Positions 37,701-49,354 are shown, numbered from the stretch's first letter. The stretch: DNA of 64,000 bases from Phoronis australis (GCA_002633005.1 NMRA01000049.1:62001-126000); one strand, 5' to 3'. Notes: generated by a model not told the origin, from the sequence alone. A program made the numbers and translations.

Positions 37701-38487
37701 ACGGATTTTTTATTATACTCTTAGATGAATATGTTCCTGTTATATTGTTATAGCCATGTTATATCATCTCCTCTAACAAACTTGAACAAGCATTTTACTG
37801 TTCTTAACAATCTGAAATCCAGGGCAAAATGTGAAAGGGTTGGGTGTTTTGCCTCAAAGCATGGGACAAAAAGCCTTACAGACTGTTTTTCACAAAATCC
37901 TTCATATCCTTCATTAGTAAGTTCCCAGTCAGGTTGTTACTGTTTGTACAAATCTGTTCATGGCAGATAACCAGAAAACTGGACGAGTGCCATTGGTTCC
38001 TATTTCAAATTTCACTGGGATCCGACATTCTCGTTTTGTTTGGGTGCCAATGGCCTGTGAAATAAATAAAGCTAACTCCGCTTCTTATACAAATCTAAGT
38101 CTTTCTACTAGAACATGACTGTGAGACCAAGTTCAAGACAGTATGATCTCATATCAGCCTTACTACATTGGGTTTTAACTGAAATTAATCATGGACTTTG
38201 ATTGGAAAGTACAAATCAGCAGAGCTATGAAGCAAGCAATCATAAATTCATAGTCAACAGGTTACATCAAGAGATTACTTTCAATAATTAGTGATAAGAA
38301 TTTATATGATAAGAAATGACCGACAACCGAAAGAGAATGGTTTGATAAAGTTGAAAGATTTAAAATTTTCTAAACGGAAGTCTGTAGGGAATAGACATCA
38401 TACTTTGTGAACTTACAGGGTATCGAATTGCCAACACTTACAGACTCATCTGCAAGATTGCCTTTCAACAGCATGCCGTAATTGTCA
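34729..38487. other. Intron, mostly featureless AT-rich sequence
   Basis: I see no exon with matching splice phases. A weak inverted repeat lies at 35541-35682 (GACTTTGGCGATTCCGCC against its imperfect complement, itself a small hairpin). Other open frames carry no motif. Confidence 0.4.
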
Positions 38488-41035
38488 TGAAACATTTTCA
38501 AATTTAAACTCGCACCAACAATTGTTCATCAGTCTCCCTATCCGGAAAATGTGTGTCACACATGATGGTTCCAGGTTTTCAAAATCATACCCTGAACAAT
38601 GATTTTTAATTGTAACCAAGCTCTTCAACAAAATTACACAATATTTCAGCATTCCGAAGATATTAACATTAAATGACACTTTAAAGTGCATTAGAGGTCA
38701 CGTGTTAGCAGCTGAAAACGATATTCCTTTAGGCGATTTTGGGATACAAGATGCAGTCATTGGCGGGGTTACAGGTACATAGTTATCCACTCAATAATTG
38801 TGCAATAATACCACGTACATGATTGTGGGCGAGTAATTCCTTGTAAACAAGAGCAACTGAAATCTTACAACCATGGGAAAATTCCCACACACCCATAAAT
38901 ATGAATCAGAACCATCAAGGCAGTTGTTCAATCCAACGTCACATGATGTGGGACAAAAATCAAGCAAACGGGTCTCAAAATAGATTGCTCAAACAAAAAT
39001 CAAACAATCCCATAATTATAATCCTTGAATCATTTGTTACCAACCAACTGTGGCTGTTTCTATAATGTACACACAATGTGCTGCTATTGAAAGTATTAGA
39101 GTTCCTTTTAATTGCATTTGAGAAGCCACATAACATATAGTAACTCTGTGATAATGAAAACACTATGGCTCTGCGCAGTGGTGGATCTATGATATTACCA
39201 ACAGGGTCTGTCCTTCTGTGGGCATGAGCACAAAAATAAAGCCAATGGAATGATGGCCTCTTTACTGTGTTACTATGGCAATGTGTACCCCCACATTAAA
39301 ACATTCTAAATCTTCCAAGATATCGTCAGAGAAGAGCAATTTGCCACAGCAGACCTACATGATACAGGCGCATTTAATCCCCAGACCCCCACAGTCTGCC
39401 AACATAGACTATAATACATGGACCGTCACCTCCGTATATTTTCTGTGGACGAAATGAGTGATCTTACGCGTAAGCCATGACGTCACTATTCAGTGGCGAC
39501 ACCTGGCAGACATAGCATGTTTTACTTCGGGCTAGTTCGTTGTCTGATAATCATGGTCGGCTGTTGTGTGGTCAGGTGCTCGGCCGCACAGGCGAAATGT
39601 AACTATTGAAAGACATTTCAATGCCAAAATTTTTTTTTCGTTGCAAAAGACAGTAACATAGATGCAAGAATTTCCCGTCGCAATACATTAATCGGAAGCT
39701 GAGTTTTCTATGTTTAGAGGACAGCGCCTCCTCTAAGATATTAGGCAAGAAAATGCCAGAGTTGCAAATCTGCAGTCTATAATTTATGCTGCCACTGTTA
39801 AATGGTCTTACTTTAGCTTAGCCAGGGCTTTATTCATAGCTCAGTGCACCCAATGGGTATAAAGCTATGGTTGTGCCATGTGATGCCAATCAACTTACCC
39901 CCTTCTTCTAATAGCAGTTTTAGGCAGTTGAGGCTCTTGTTAGACACAGCGGTGTAAACAGCCGTTCTGCCACAGGCATCTTGCATGTCCAAATACTGTT
40001 TCTCTTTACTGCACAGCAAGCAACTCATCAGCTCAGCGTTATCATAGATGGCTGCCTGGATAAGCATTTTACCACGCTCCTCTGCTTCCATCTTGATTAA
40101 CGTGTCACAATCTTTAAAGAACACAACCATTAAGTTACAACATCATCCATTAGCATTTTGCTCACCATTGAAGAAACATTGCCGGTTTTTCAACTGAAAC
40201 AAACATTTTTCGGAATTATTATTACAAGACGTAATTTATACACACTTTTTAAGAGACAATGAGTGAAGCACCCCGAAGATCAACACTTGATGAAAGAATT
40301 TAAAAATTTAAAGGTGAGATCAATAATGAAACCAAGAACATAAACAATCATGAACCCTATGCTTATTACACGTCCAATATATTAGATAGCCCATAAGGAG
40401 ATCTATTTATGAACCAAATTTGAAAAGGTTAATAGGTTCACAGAGTTAGAGAAACGCAAACATAATTCGAAAAATGGCCGTCACAACGCCCCAGAACAAC
40501 AGTTCTCAGGCTATTGACTAGTAAAACACTGGGTGTAAATTTCAAGTCGAGCAGACGAAAACTGTGATCTCTAGCACAAATACGATAGGCTAACAAATCG
40601 AAGAAGCTCCTGTAATAATCTAGTCAACAAAAGAGCAGATATCTGAGCAGTAAACCTTGAATATCTCGAGAACAGTAAGTCATTACAAGTAACTTACACA
40701 AACTGATAGCCCTTAAAAACACCTATCCGCATACCAAATTTCAGACAGATCTGTCAAGGGACGTCGAAGATACAGCACAAAAACTTGGTTATATCAGGAG
40801 ACCAGTCAGTCCTCGGAAAATATCAAATTACTTGAGAATAGTAAGAACTAGCGAAAAATAAATTGACAGCCATTGGAATGATCTATCCACAGAAACAAAA
40901 ATCAGAAAAATGCGACCAAAAACAGCAGAGCTATTGGCTCTGCAAACGAAAAAAGGAAAAAATGGCTGCCACAGCACCATCTTGTATCAGATTTTAACAA
41001 AAACGATAAGCTTTGAGCCAATCACGAGACATATG
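38488..41035. repeat. Allelic duplicate, copy A (ends at N)
   Basis: 38488-39070 matches 41041-41615. 39140-41035 matches about 45645-47530 with about 1-2 percent differences. The stretch stops exactly at the N at 41036, where a second contig restarts at the equivalent of 38488. This order is what two unmerged haplotypes of one locus give. Confidence 0.85.
39899..40111 (-). CDS. LRRK1: LRRK1-like first ankyrin exon, second (probably allelic) copy
   Basis: A 213-base exon, phase 1 to 1, acceptor GTTCTTTAAAG, donor GGGG|GTAAGT. It encodes CDTLIKMEAEERGKMLIQAA, IYDNAELMSCLL and CGRTAVYTAVSNKSLNCLKL with LLLEEG, two ankyrin units. The coding part is the same as 46395-46607. Being symmetric in phase, it could be used in tandem, but the identical introns point to a duplicate allele. 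Confidence 0.85.
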
Positions 41036-41615
41036 NTTGTCATGAAACATTTTCAAATTCAAACTCGCACCAACAATAGTTCCTCAGTCTCCCTATCTGG
41101 AAAATGGGTGTCACACATGAGGGTTCCAGGTTTTCAAAATCATACCTTGAACAATGATTTTTAATTGTAACCAAGCTCGTCAACAAAATTACACAATATT
41201 TTGGCATTCCGAGGATGTTACCATTAAATGACACTGTTAAGTGCATTAGAGGTCACGTGTTAGTTGCTGAAAAAGATATTCCTTTAGGCGATTTTGGGAC
41301 ACAAGATGCAGTCATTGGTGGGGTTACAGGTACATAGTTATCCACTCATTAATTGTGCAATAACCCCACGTACATGATTGTAGGCGAGTAGTTCCTTGTA
41401 AACAAGAGAAACTGAAATCTTACAACCATGGCAAAATTCCCACACACCCATAAATATGAACCAGAATCATCAAGGAAGCTGTTCAATCCAACGTCACATG
41501 ATGTGGGACAAAAATCAAGCGAACGGGTCTCAAAATAGATTGATCAAACAATCCCATAATTATAATCCTTGAATCATTTGTATCAACCAACTGGCTGTTT
41601 CTATAAAGTACACAC

Positions 41616-42252
41616 ATTCCAACTTGTGCTTCACGCCCCGGTTTAAGCAGAGAACTCCGTTGTTCTGGCATAGGATTCGAAGTTCATTTCTGAGCGTTAT
41701 CCGATGCAAGGCGCACTGTGACACCCGTTTTTCAAGTGCTCTAGCTCCACGATCCTGCGACCGATCCTTTTCATATTATTTTGGTATGTAAATAGATCAC
41801 CTCACAGGCTATCTGCATTTTGATTACCGTCCTTGAGTTACTTGAGGTTTTCTGATTCGATTGTCGTCTAATTCACCCAGCATGCACTTTTAATGGTGTA
41901 CCATTTACATTACATTCTGTTGTAATATTATTCAGGATAACCGTTGTTAAATTTCTTTGTTTCGTCATTGACCTCGTCACTTTTATTCCATTTCGCCAAG
42001 AGTCACTCCTCAAAGCGCTTTCATTTAATACGAATTTATTTATTTTGTGAATTATGTAACTTAAACTGCTTACAGCTATACAATTATTAATTCATATGTT
42101 TATTCAAGCAATGGCACATTAGTCAAACGGTCTGCAGTATTTCCTGTCCGATATCTATGGATCTTCAAAATGACGCCACTCAAGAACATTGTCACCAACC
42201 TAAAATCACCCGTCAAGAACTTGTGGAAAACATGTCGATTCGGTACGTAGAG
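41616..42252. mobile_element. Haplotype-specific insert of about 637 bp
   Basis: The copy A sequence runs CTATAATGTACACACAATGTGCTG without interruption (about 39060-39082). In the second copy the same place holds about 637 extra bases between CACACA and CACAATGTGCTG. There is no clear terminal structure. A short plus-strand frame starts at 42157 without a known motif. Confidence 0.6.
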
Positions 42253-42308
42253 CACAATGTGCTGCGATTGAAAGTATTAGAGTTCCTTTTGATTGCATTT
42301 GAGAAGAA

Positions 42309-42909
42309 GCCAGTTTCGAATGAACAGCAAACAGGATCACGCCACATGTTACACTTGTTTGCGTGACTTTCCTGTTACCCCTTTCATTTGCCATTCTTTG
42401 CAGTATTTCGCACCTGCCATGTCCCACTGTGATTATGTCTCCAGCTTTTGCTCTGTGCTGGTATTGCTGCGTCATTTTATTTCCACTTGAGAATGAAACA
42501 AGGTTTCGAAATATCCTGTGTCTTTTAATCATATCCCTTTGTCAGTTGCTTCACCAATGTCCTGCTGAGCGTCGAACTTTGTTCCGAGGATACGAAGGGA
42601 ATGGAATAATTATTGTTAATACCAACAAGTGTCATTTACTCAATCAATATTGCATGTATTCATTCATGCAATCCCATCTACTTATTGTTGAGGTTATTAT
42701 TACTATCATTCTTACTTCACTAATAGTACAGGGTGAAGAACAATGGAAATAAGTTTCGTACTTTTTCATGCCACCCGTACATAAATTTTTTTTATACTTC
42801 TACTATTATTTGTATAATTAATGTATATCTTTCTTAGAATGTGGTATTATGTTATATTGCATTATATTATTTTGTGGGTTGTCATTAAATAAATAAATCA
42901 ATCAATAGG
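42309..42909 (+). mobile_element. LINE-like 3' tail
   Basis: Noncoding sequence ending GGTTGTCATTAAATAAATAAATCAATC, the simple-repeat tail usual for non-LTR retrotransposons. It is absent from copy A, where GAAGCCA joins CATAACATATAGTAACTC. No reverse transcriptase frame remains. Confidence 0.5.
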
Positions 42910-42984
42910 CAGATTACTTACACAGAAAATGGTGTGCATGATTAGTCAGAAACAATGTGTCACATACAAGACACTCTGATAATA

Positions 42985-44985
42985 CAAGAGCAACGCGGAG
43001 CGTTGAAATGCGCCCACAATTGCACCGCATACGGTATCCTTCTAGGGTTGTTTATTGGTACCATAAAGTGGCCAGTAGAGGGCATACTTTGCAAAATGGA
43101 AAGGCATGGTCATTGTCTCCTCAATAGGCTAGGGGCAAAATGTGAGTAATCTTCATAATACAAGCACATCCTATACACCAGTTGCTTAAAGCACCACAGA
43201 AACATAGAATTAAAAACAAATTTACCAACATACGAGATTAGCACAGCATTAGAATGCCAGAAACAAATTTCTACTTGGAACTTTTCCTTCACAGTCACGA
43301 AGTAACACAAAGTATACACCTGAAGACCTATGAAAATACAGAGGTCAATGTAAAATACTAAAATTGCCACTAGAGGCAAATACTAAAATTGCCACTAGAG
43401 GCATACCGGTAATCAGAATCATCCTAAAGTCGTCATCGTCCGTTGTCAACATCACATAAATACACTTGCTAAATTTAGTAAAGATCCTGCAAACGGTTTG
43501 GGAGATACAGCCATGGGCGCAAAAAAACAAAACTGCCACTAGGAGGCGCCACAGTAGTCCAAATCGTCTGAAAATCATTGTCAGCTGTCTTCCTTATAGT
43601 AAGCACATACACGCCAATTTTCACAATCATCCTTTGAGCGGTTTGGTTGATAGAGGGGTGGACGCAAAAATACAGACTCGAAAACAGTAAAAATGGCCAC
43701 TAGGTGGCGCAAACTACGTCGAATCCATCTGAAAACAGTAGGATAGCGTCATCTCACTAATAGGTGCCTACATACCAAATTTCATGAAAATCCGTTCAAT
43801 ACTTTTGAAGATACAAAGGTAAGCGTAAAAAACTAAAATTGCCACTAGGGGGCACACCGGTAGTCGGATCCGACCAAAAGTCGTCATCTTCCGTTGTTAA
43901 CATCATATAAATATACTTACACAATTTGTAAAGATCCTGCGAACGGTTTAGGAGATACAGCCATAGGCGCAAAAAAACAAAACTGCCACTAGGAGGCGCC
44001 ACAGTAGTCGAAATCGTCGGAAAATCATCGTCAACCATCCTCTACATAGTAAGCATATACATGCCAATTTTCACAATCATCCTTTGAGCGGTTTGGTTGA
44101 TAGAGGGGTGGACGCACAAAAACAGACTCGAAAACACTAAAAATGGCCACTAGGTGGCGCAAACTATGTCGAATCCATCTGAAAACGGGAGGATAGCGTC
44201 ATCTCACTAATAGGTGCCTACATACCAAATTTCATGAAAATCCAATAAGGACTTGTGAAGATACAAAGGTAAGCGTAAAAAAATTAAAATTGCCACTAGG
44301 GGGCACACCGGTAGTCGGATCCGTCCAAAAGTCGTCATCTTCCGTTGTTAACATCATATAAATATACTTACACAATTTCGTAAAGATCCTGCGAACGGTT
44401 TAGGAGATACAGCCATAGGCGCAAAAAAAAAAAAACTGCCACTAGGAGGCGCCACAGTAGTCGAAATCGTCGGAAAATCATCGTCAACCGTCCTCTACAT
44501 AGTAAGCACATACATGCCAATTTTCACAATCATCCTTTGAGCGGTTTGGTTGATAGAGGGGTGGAAGCACAAAAACAGACTCGAAAACAGTAAAAATGGC
44601 CACTAGGTGGCGCAAACTATGTCGAATCCATCCGAAAACGGCAGGATAGCGTCATCTCACTACTAGGTGCCTACATACCAAATTTCATGAAAATCCGTTC
44701 AGGACTTTTGAAGATACAAAGGTAAGCGTAAAAAACTAAAATTGCCACTAGGGGGCACACTGGTAGTCGGATCCGTCCGAAAGTTCGCACATGCCGTCCC
44801 ATTCATGAATGGAACATATGTGCCAAATTTCATGAACGTATGTCAAAGGGTTTTGGAGATAGAGCAGCGGACGCCAGACGCCAGACGCCGGACGGACGCC
44901 GCCCGGACGGACGGACGGACAGACGGACGGACGGACAGAGATGACGGCATAATGCGTCCACATATAAATATGTGGGCGTATAAAA
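42985..44985 (+). mobile_element. CCACTAGG-box element, copy 4, with expanded satellite core
   Basis: Head ACAAGAGCAACGCGGAGCG then TGAAATGCGCCCAC (42985-43020); tail CACATATAAATATGTGGGCG near 44980. The core repeats three kinds of box, CCACTAGGTGGCGC (43698, 44147, 44600), CCACTAGGGGGCAC (43842, 44293, 44745) and CCACTAGGAGGCGCC (43986, 44439), making a roughly 450-bp higher-order unit. A GGAC microsatellite lies before the tail. Noncoding, absent from copy A. Confidence 0.9.
44880..44940 (+). repeat. GGAC microsatellite
   Basis: Short GACGCCAGACGCCG repeats pass into about eight GGAC units with one CAGA interruption. It lies directly upstream of the element tail in the same place where other copies have GCCAGACGCC strings. 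Confidence 0.8.
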
Positions 44986-45088
44986 AGCTGAGTCACACCA
45001 CACAAGGCCAGAAGACAATCCAAAATGAACAGTATTGGCAAGTGTCAGATAAATACATGTAGAGAAAACAAGGAAACAGTGTAAGGAG

Positions 45089-45165
45089 GCAGTGTGGCTT
45101 AGCAGGACAAGTGTCTATTTCCTGTACTGAAGGACGTGGGTTCGAGACCCACTGGGATATACTGC
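45089..45165 (+). mobile_element. tRNA-like sequence, probable SINE head
   Basis: A-box-like TGGCTTAGCAGGAC and B box GGTTCGAGACC, the latter inside a perfect 5-bp T-stem (GTGGG/CCCAC). GCAGTGT at the start can pair with ATACTGC at the end, but six bases separate that from the T-arm, so it is not a canonical tRNA. It lies in the haplotype-specific insert. Confidence 0.5.
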
Positions 45166-45644
45166 TTGACCCTTAAGTCAGGTCTCTGGCTCCTCAGTTC
45201 TTTTTCCTAAAAATTATTACAGTACAAAAAATGGTTCCAGGTGATCAGTACAAATGAGTGGCCTGCGCATGTCAGGTACAAAGTGTACCATATTGCCTGC
45301 AATTATCATTCACATTCACAATGAACACAAATTTCCTTAAAGAATCATTATTTTTGTTGAGAAATTTGACTACACAAAATTTCGCTTGCCATGTGTGCTA
45401 AATAAGTGAAGAATTACCTCCTTCTTTTGAAAGCAAGTCAGGCAATTTAAGCTCTAGTCGAACACTTTTAACCCTCACACACTGAGGCAAGTGCTACATA
45501 GAACTCCTAAAACTTTTATGGCCATGGGAACACCTTATACAGATCGATCCATTTCATATTTCCCATTCACAAACTTAACCAATGGACTAGCTATGGGCCA
45601 GTTTATGTTTTCAAATTAAAGGCCTCCAGGCGAGATCAGATAAC

Positions 45645-47530
45645 ATTTAGCAACTCTGTGATAATGAAAACACTATGGCTCTGCGCAGTGGTGGATCTAT
45701 GATATCACCAACAGGGTCTGTCCTTCTGTGGGCATGAGCAAAAAAATAAAGCCAATGGAATGATGGCCTCTTTACTGTGTTACTGTGGCATTACAACAGT
45801 CTAAACCTTTCAAGATATCGTCAGAGAAGAGCACTTTCGCCACAGCAGACCTACATGATACAGGCGCGTTTCATCCCCAGACCCCCACAGTGTGCCAACA
45901 TAGACTATAATACATGGACCGTCACCTCCGTATATTTTCTGTGGACGAAATGAGTGATCTTACGCGTAAGCCATGACGTCACTATTCAGTGGCGACACCT
46001 GGCAGACATAGCATGTTTTACTTCGGGCTAGTTCGTTGTCTGCTAATTATGGTCGGCTGTTGTGTGGTCGGGTGCTCGGCCGCACAGGCAAAATGTAACT
46101 ATTGAAAGACATTTCAATGCCAAAAATTTTTTTTCGTTGCAAAAGACAGCAACATAGATGCAAGAATTTCCCGTCGCAATACATTAATCGGAAGCTGAGT
46201 TTTCTATGTTTAGAGGACAGCGCCTCCTCTAAGATATTAGGCAAGAAAATGCCAGAGTTGCAAATCTGCAGTCTATAATTTATGCTGCCACTGCTAAATG
46301 GTCTTACTTTAGCTTAGCCAGGGCTTTATTCATAGCTCAGTGCACCCAATGGGTATAAAGCTATGGTTGTGCCATCTGATGCCAATCAACTTACCCCCTT
46401 CTTCTAATAGCAGTTTTAGGCAGTTGAGGCTCTTGTTAGACACAGCGGTGTAAACAGCCGTTCTGCCACAGGCATCTTGCATGTCCAAATACTGTTTCTC
46501 TTTACTGCACAGCAAGCAACTCATCAGCTCAGCGTTATCATAGATGGCTGCCTGGATAAGCATTTTACCACGCTCCTCTGCTTCCATCTTGATTAACGTG
46601 TCACAATCTTTAAAGAACACAACCATTAAGTTACAACATCATCCATTAGCATTTTGCTCACCATTGAAGAAACATTGCCGGTTTTTCAACTGAAACACAC
46701 ATTTTTCGGAATTATTATTACAAGACGTAATTTATACACACTTTTTAAGAGACAATAAGTGAAGCACCCCGAAGATCAACACTTGATGAAAGAATTTAAA
46801 AATTTAAAGGTGAGATCAATAATGAAACCAAGAACATAAACAATCATGAACCCTATGCTTATTACACGTCCAATATATTAGATAGCCCATAAGGAGATCT
46901 ATTTATGAACCAAATTTGAAAAGGTTAATAGGTTCACAGAGTTAGAGAAACGCAAACATAATTCGAAAAATGGCCGTCACAACGCCCCAGAACAACAGTT
47001 CTCAGGCTATTGACTAGTAAAACACTGGGTGTAAATTTCAAGTCGAGCAGACGAAAACTGTGATCTCTAGCACAAATACGATAGGCTAACAAATCGAAGA
47101 AGCTCCTGTAATAATCTAGTCAACAAAAGAGCAGATATCTGAGCAGTAAACCTTGAATATCTCGAGAACAGTAAGTCATTACAAGTAACTTACACAAACT
47201 GATAGCCCTTAAAAACACCTATCCGCATACCAAATTTCAGACAGATCTGTCAAGGGACGTCGAAGATACAGCACAAAAACTTGGTTATATCAGGAGACCA
47301 GTCAGTCCTCGGAAAATATCAAATTACTTGAGAATAGTAAGAACTAGCGAAAAATAAATTGACAGCCATTGGAATGATCTATCCACAGAAACAAAAATCA
47401 GAAAAATGCGACCAAAAACAGCAGAGCTATTGGCTCTGCAAACGAAAAAAGGAAAAAATGGCTGCCACAGCACCATCTTGTATCAGATTTTAACAAAAAC
47501 GATAAGCTTTGAGCCAATCACGAGACATAT
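45645..47530. repeat. Allelic duplicate, copy B
   Basis: Near-identical to about 39140-41035, with small indels (for example a missing GTGTACCCCCACATTAA segment near 45790). It continues past the point where copy A stops at the N. Confidence 0.85.
46395..46607 (-). CDS. LRRK1: LRRK1-like exon: first ankyrin repeats
   Basis: The exon begins with two bases after GTTCTTTAAAG and ends with one base before GTAAGT, 213 bases. It starts CDTLIKMEAEERGK and carries AAIYDNAELMSCLL and DACGRTAVYTAVSNKSLNC, the most N-terminal ankyrin units seen. It reads through the 41-base exon at 32561-32601. It differs from 39899-40111 only just outside the exon. Confidence 0.88.
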
Positions 47531-47639
47531 GTTGTGTGCACATTTCACGTTGATCCGATAAGAATTGTGATCTGTAGCATGCGAACAAGAAACAAAGACA
47601 AACAAATTTTATGACAAAGCAACATGCTTGGAGAAATTT

Positions 47640-48927
47640 CACCAAATAATATAAAAGCAACGCAGAGCGTTGAAATGCACCCACGAATGCACCGCAAACG
47701 GTGTGCTTTAAGGGGTTTTTATTTGTGCCATAAAAATGTCCACCAGATGGTGCAAAATATTTAAAATACATCCAAAAACCGGAAAATGTCACTGTATTTT
47801 AACACATTTCATGAAAATCTATACAGGAACATTAGAGAAACAGAGGTAAACGGAAAAAAAATCAAATTGCCACTAGGGGGCACAGCATTCGTCAGATCCG
47901 CCTGAAAGTTGTCGTCTTCCGTTGTCAACTTCACATAAATACACTTTCTAAATTTAATAAAGATCCTGAAGAGGGCTTAGGAGATACAGCTATGGGCGCA
48001 AAACAAACAAAAGTGCCAATAGGAGGTGCCACAGTAATCAAAGTCGTTGGAAAATCATCGTCAACCTCCCTCTTCACACTAAGAACATATAAGCCAATTT
48101 TCATGATCATCCTAAGAGTGGTTTGGTTGACAGAGAGCGGATGCCAAAAACAGACTAGAAAACAGTAAAAATGGCCATTGGATGACGCAATATGTGTCGA
48201 ATCTGTCCAAAAACGGGAAAATGTCGTTTCTTTAACAGAAACCTACTTACTAAATTTCCTGAAAATTCGTCAACTGGAACTTCCGAGAGAAAGAGGAAAA
48301 TGGTAAAAATGAAATTGCCACTAGGGGGCACAGTGTTTGTCGGATCCATCTGAAAGTCATCGTCTTCCTTTGTCAACGTCATATAAATACATGTGCTAAA
48401 TTTAATAAAGATCCTACAGAGGGCTTAGGGCTATGAGTGCAAAAACTGTCACTAGGAGGCACCACATTAATCGAAGTCGTTGGAAAATCATCGTCAACCA
48501 TTCTCTCCATAGTAGGAACATACATGGCAAGTTTCACAATCATCCTTAGAATGGTTTGGTTGATAGAGGGGCGGATGCCAAAAAACAGACTTGAAAATAG
48601 TAAAAATGGCCACTTTTAATATGGTGCAAAATGCCTTGAATCCATCCAAAAACAGGAGGGTAGCGTCATCTCAAAAATAGATGCTTGTGTGCCAAATTTC
48701 ATGAAAATCGGTTGAGGACCTTTAAGAGAGGCAAACGTAAAAAACAAAATTGCCACAAGGGGGCATAGCGGTATTCGGGTCGGTCCGAAACTCGTAGCCC
48801 TCTGTCCTCAACACCATAGGAACACACCTGTCAAATTTCAATAAGATCCAAGGGGTTTAGGACGCCAGACGCCCAGACAGAGATGATGGCAATAGCACCC
48901 ACGTATGAATATGTGGGCACATAAAAA
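47640..48927 (+). mobile_element. CCACTAGG-box element, copy 5
   Basis: Head AAAGCAACGCAGAGCGTTG then AAATGCACCCACG (47653-47690); tail GAATATGTGGGCACATAAAA (48927). Boxes include CCACTAGGGGGCAC (47870 and 48318) and TCACTAGGAGGCACC (48448). Confidence 0.82.
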
Positions 48928-49076
48928 TTCTCACAACAAGGCCCAGCGCTAGTCAGATTGGTCCAAAAGTTGCCGTTGTCATTTGTTGTCAAATTCATGT
49001 AAGTCTAGAACAAAAAAATTTGCATTAGGGGATGCCACAGTAATCAGACCCATCCAACAATCAACGTCAAATGTCA
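48071..49076. repeat. Allelic duplicate of 49355-50343, first copy
   Basis: It matches 49355-50343 almost base for base. It departs after AACGTCAAATGTCA, where this copy has an insert (49077-49353). Confidence 0.85.
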
Positions 49077-49353
49077 ATTACCGTAATCGTTCGGGTTAAC
49101 GCCCATGCTCAGTTAACCGCCCATCCCCGACTTTAAGTGGATTTCCGATTTAACCGCCCACTGCTCAGTTAAGCGCCCCCCTGCGATTTTTGAAGATTTC
49201 CAGTTAAGCGCCCACCTCTCGGTTAAGCACCCATCCCGACTTTTAAAGAATGAAGATTTAGCGCCTATTGCTAAGGAAACGCGCGATTCCCTGACTTTTA
49301 GAAAAAGATCGATGATCACAATGAGTGCAACGACGCCGGAACTCCGAGACGGT
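49077..49353. mobile_element. GTTAAGCGCCCA-repeat element, allele-specific, truncated at N
   Basis: It starts ATTACCGTAATCGTTCGGGT and contains at least five variants of GTTAAGCGCCCA spaced 20-45 bases. It is missing from the second allele at 50343. The right end is cut by the contig join at 49354. Related strings occur at 58622-58770 and, inverted, at 59825-59960. Confidence 0.65.
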
Positions 49354-49354
49354 N

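Noticed and set aside
44742-45062. Plus and minus frames of about 100 residues
   Set aside because: They are produced by the GGAC microsatellite and the element tail, with low-complexity Arg/Asp/Thr or Ser/Pro runs.
46656-46683. 28-base mini-exon upstream of the first ankyrin exon
   Set aside because: Splice sites and phase fit, but it would leave an intron of only 48 bases, far shorter than any other in the gene. Kept as a finding, not a feature.
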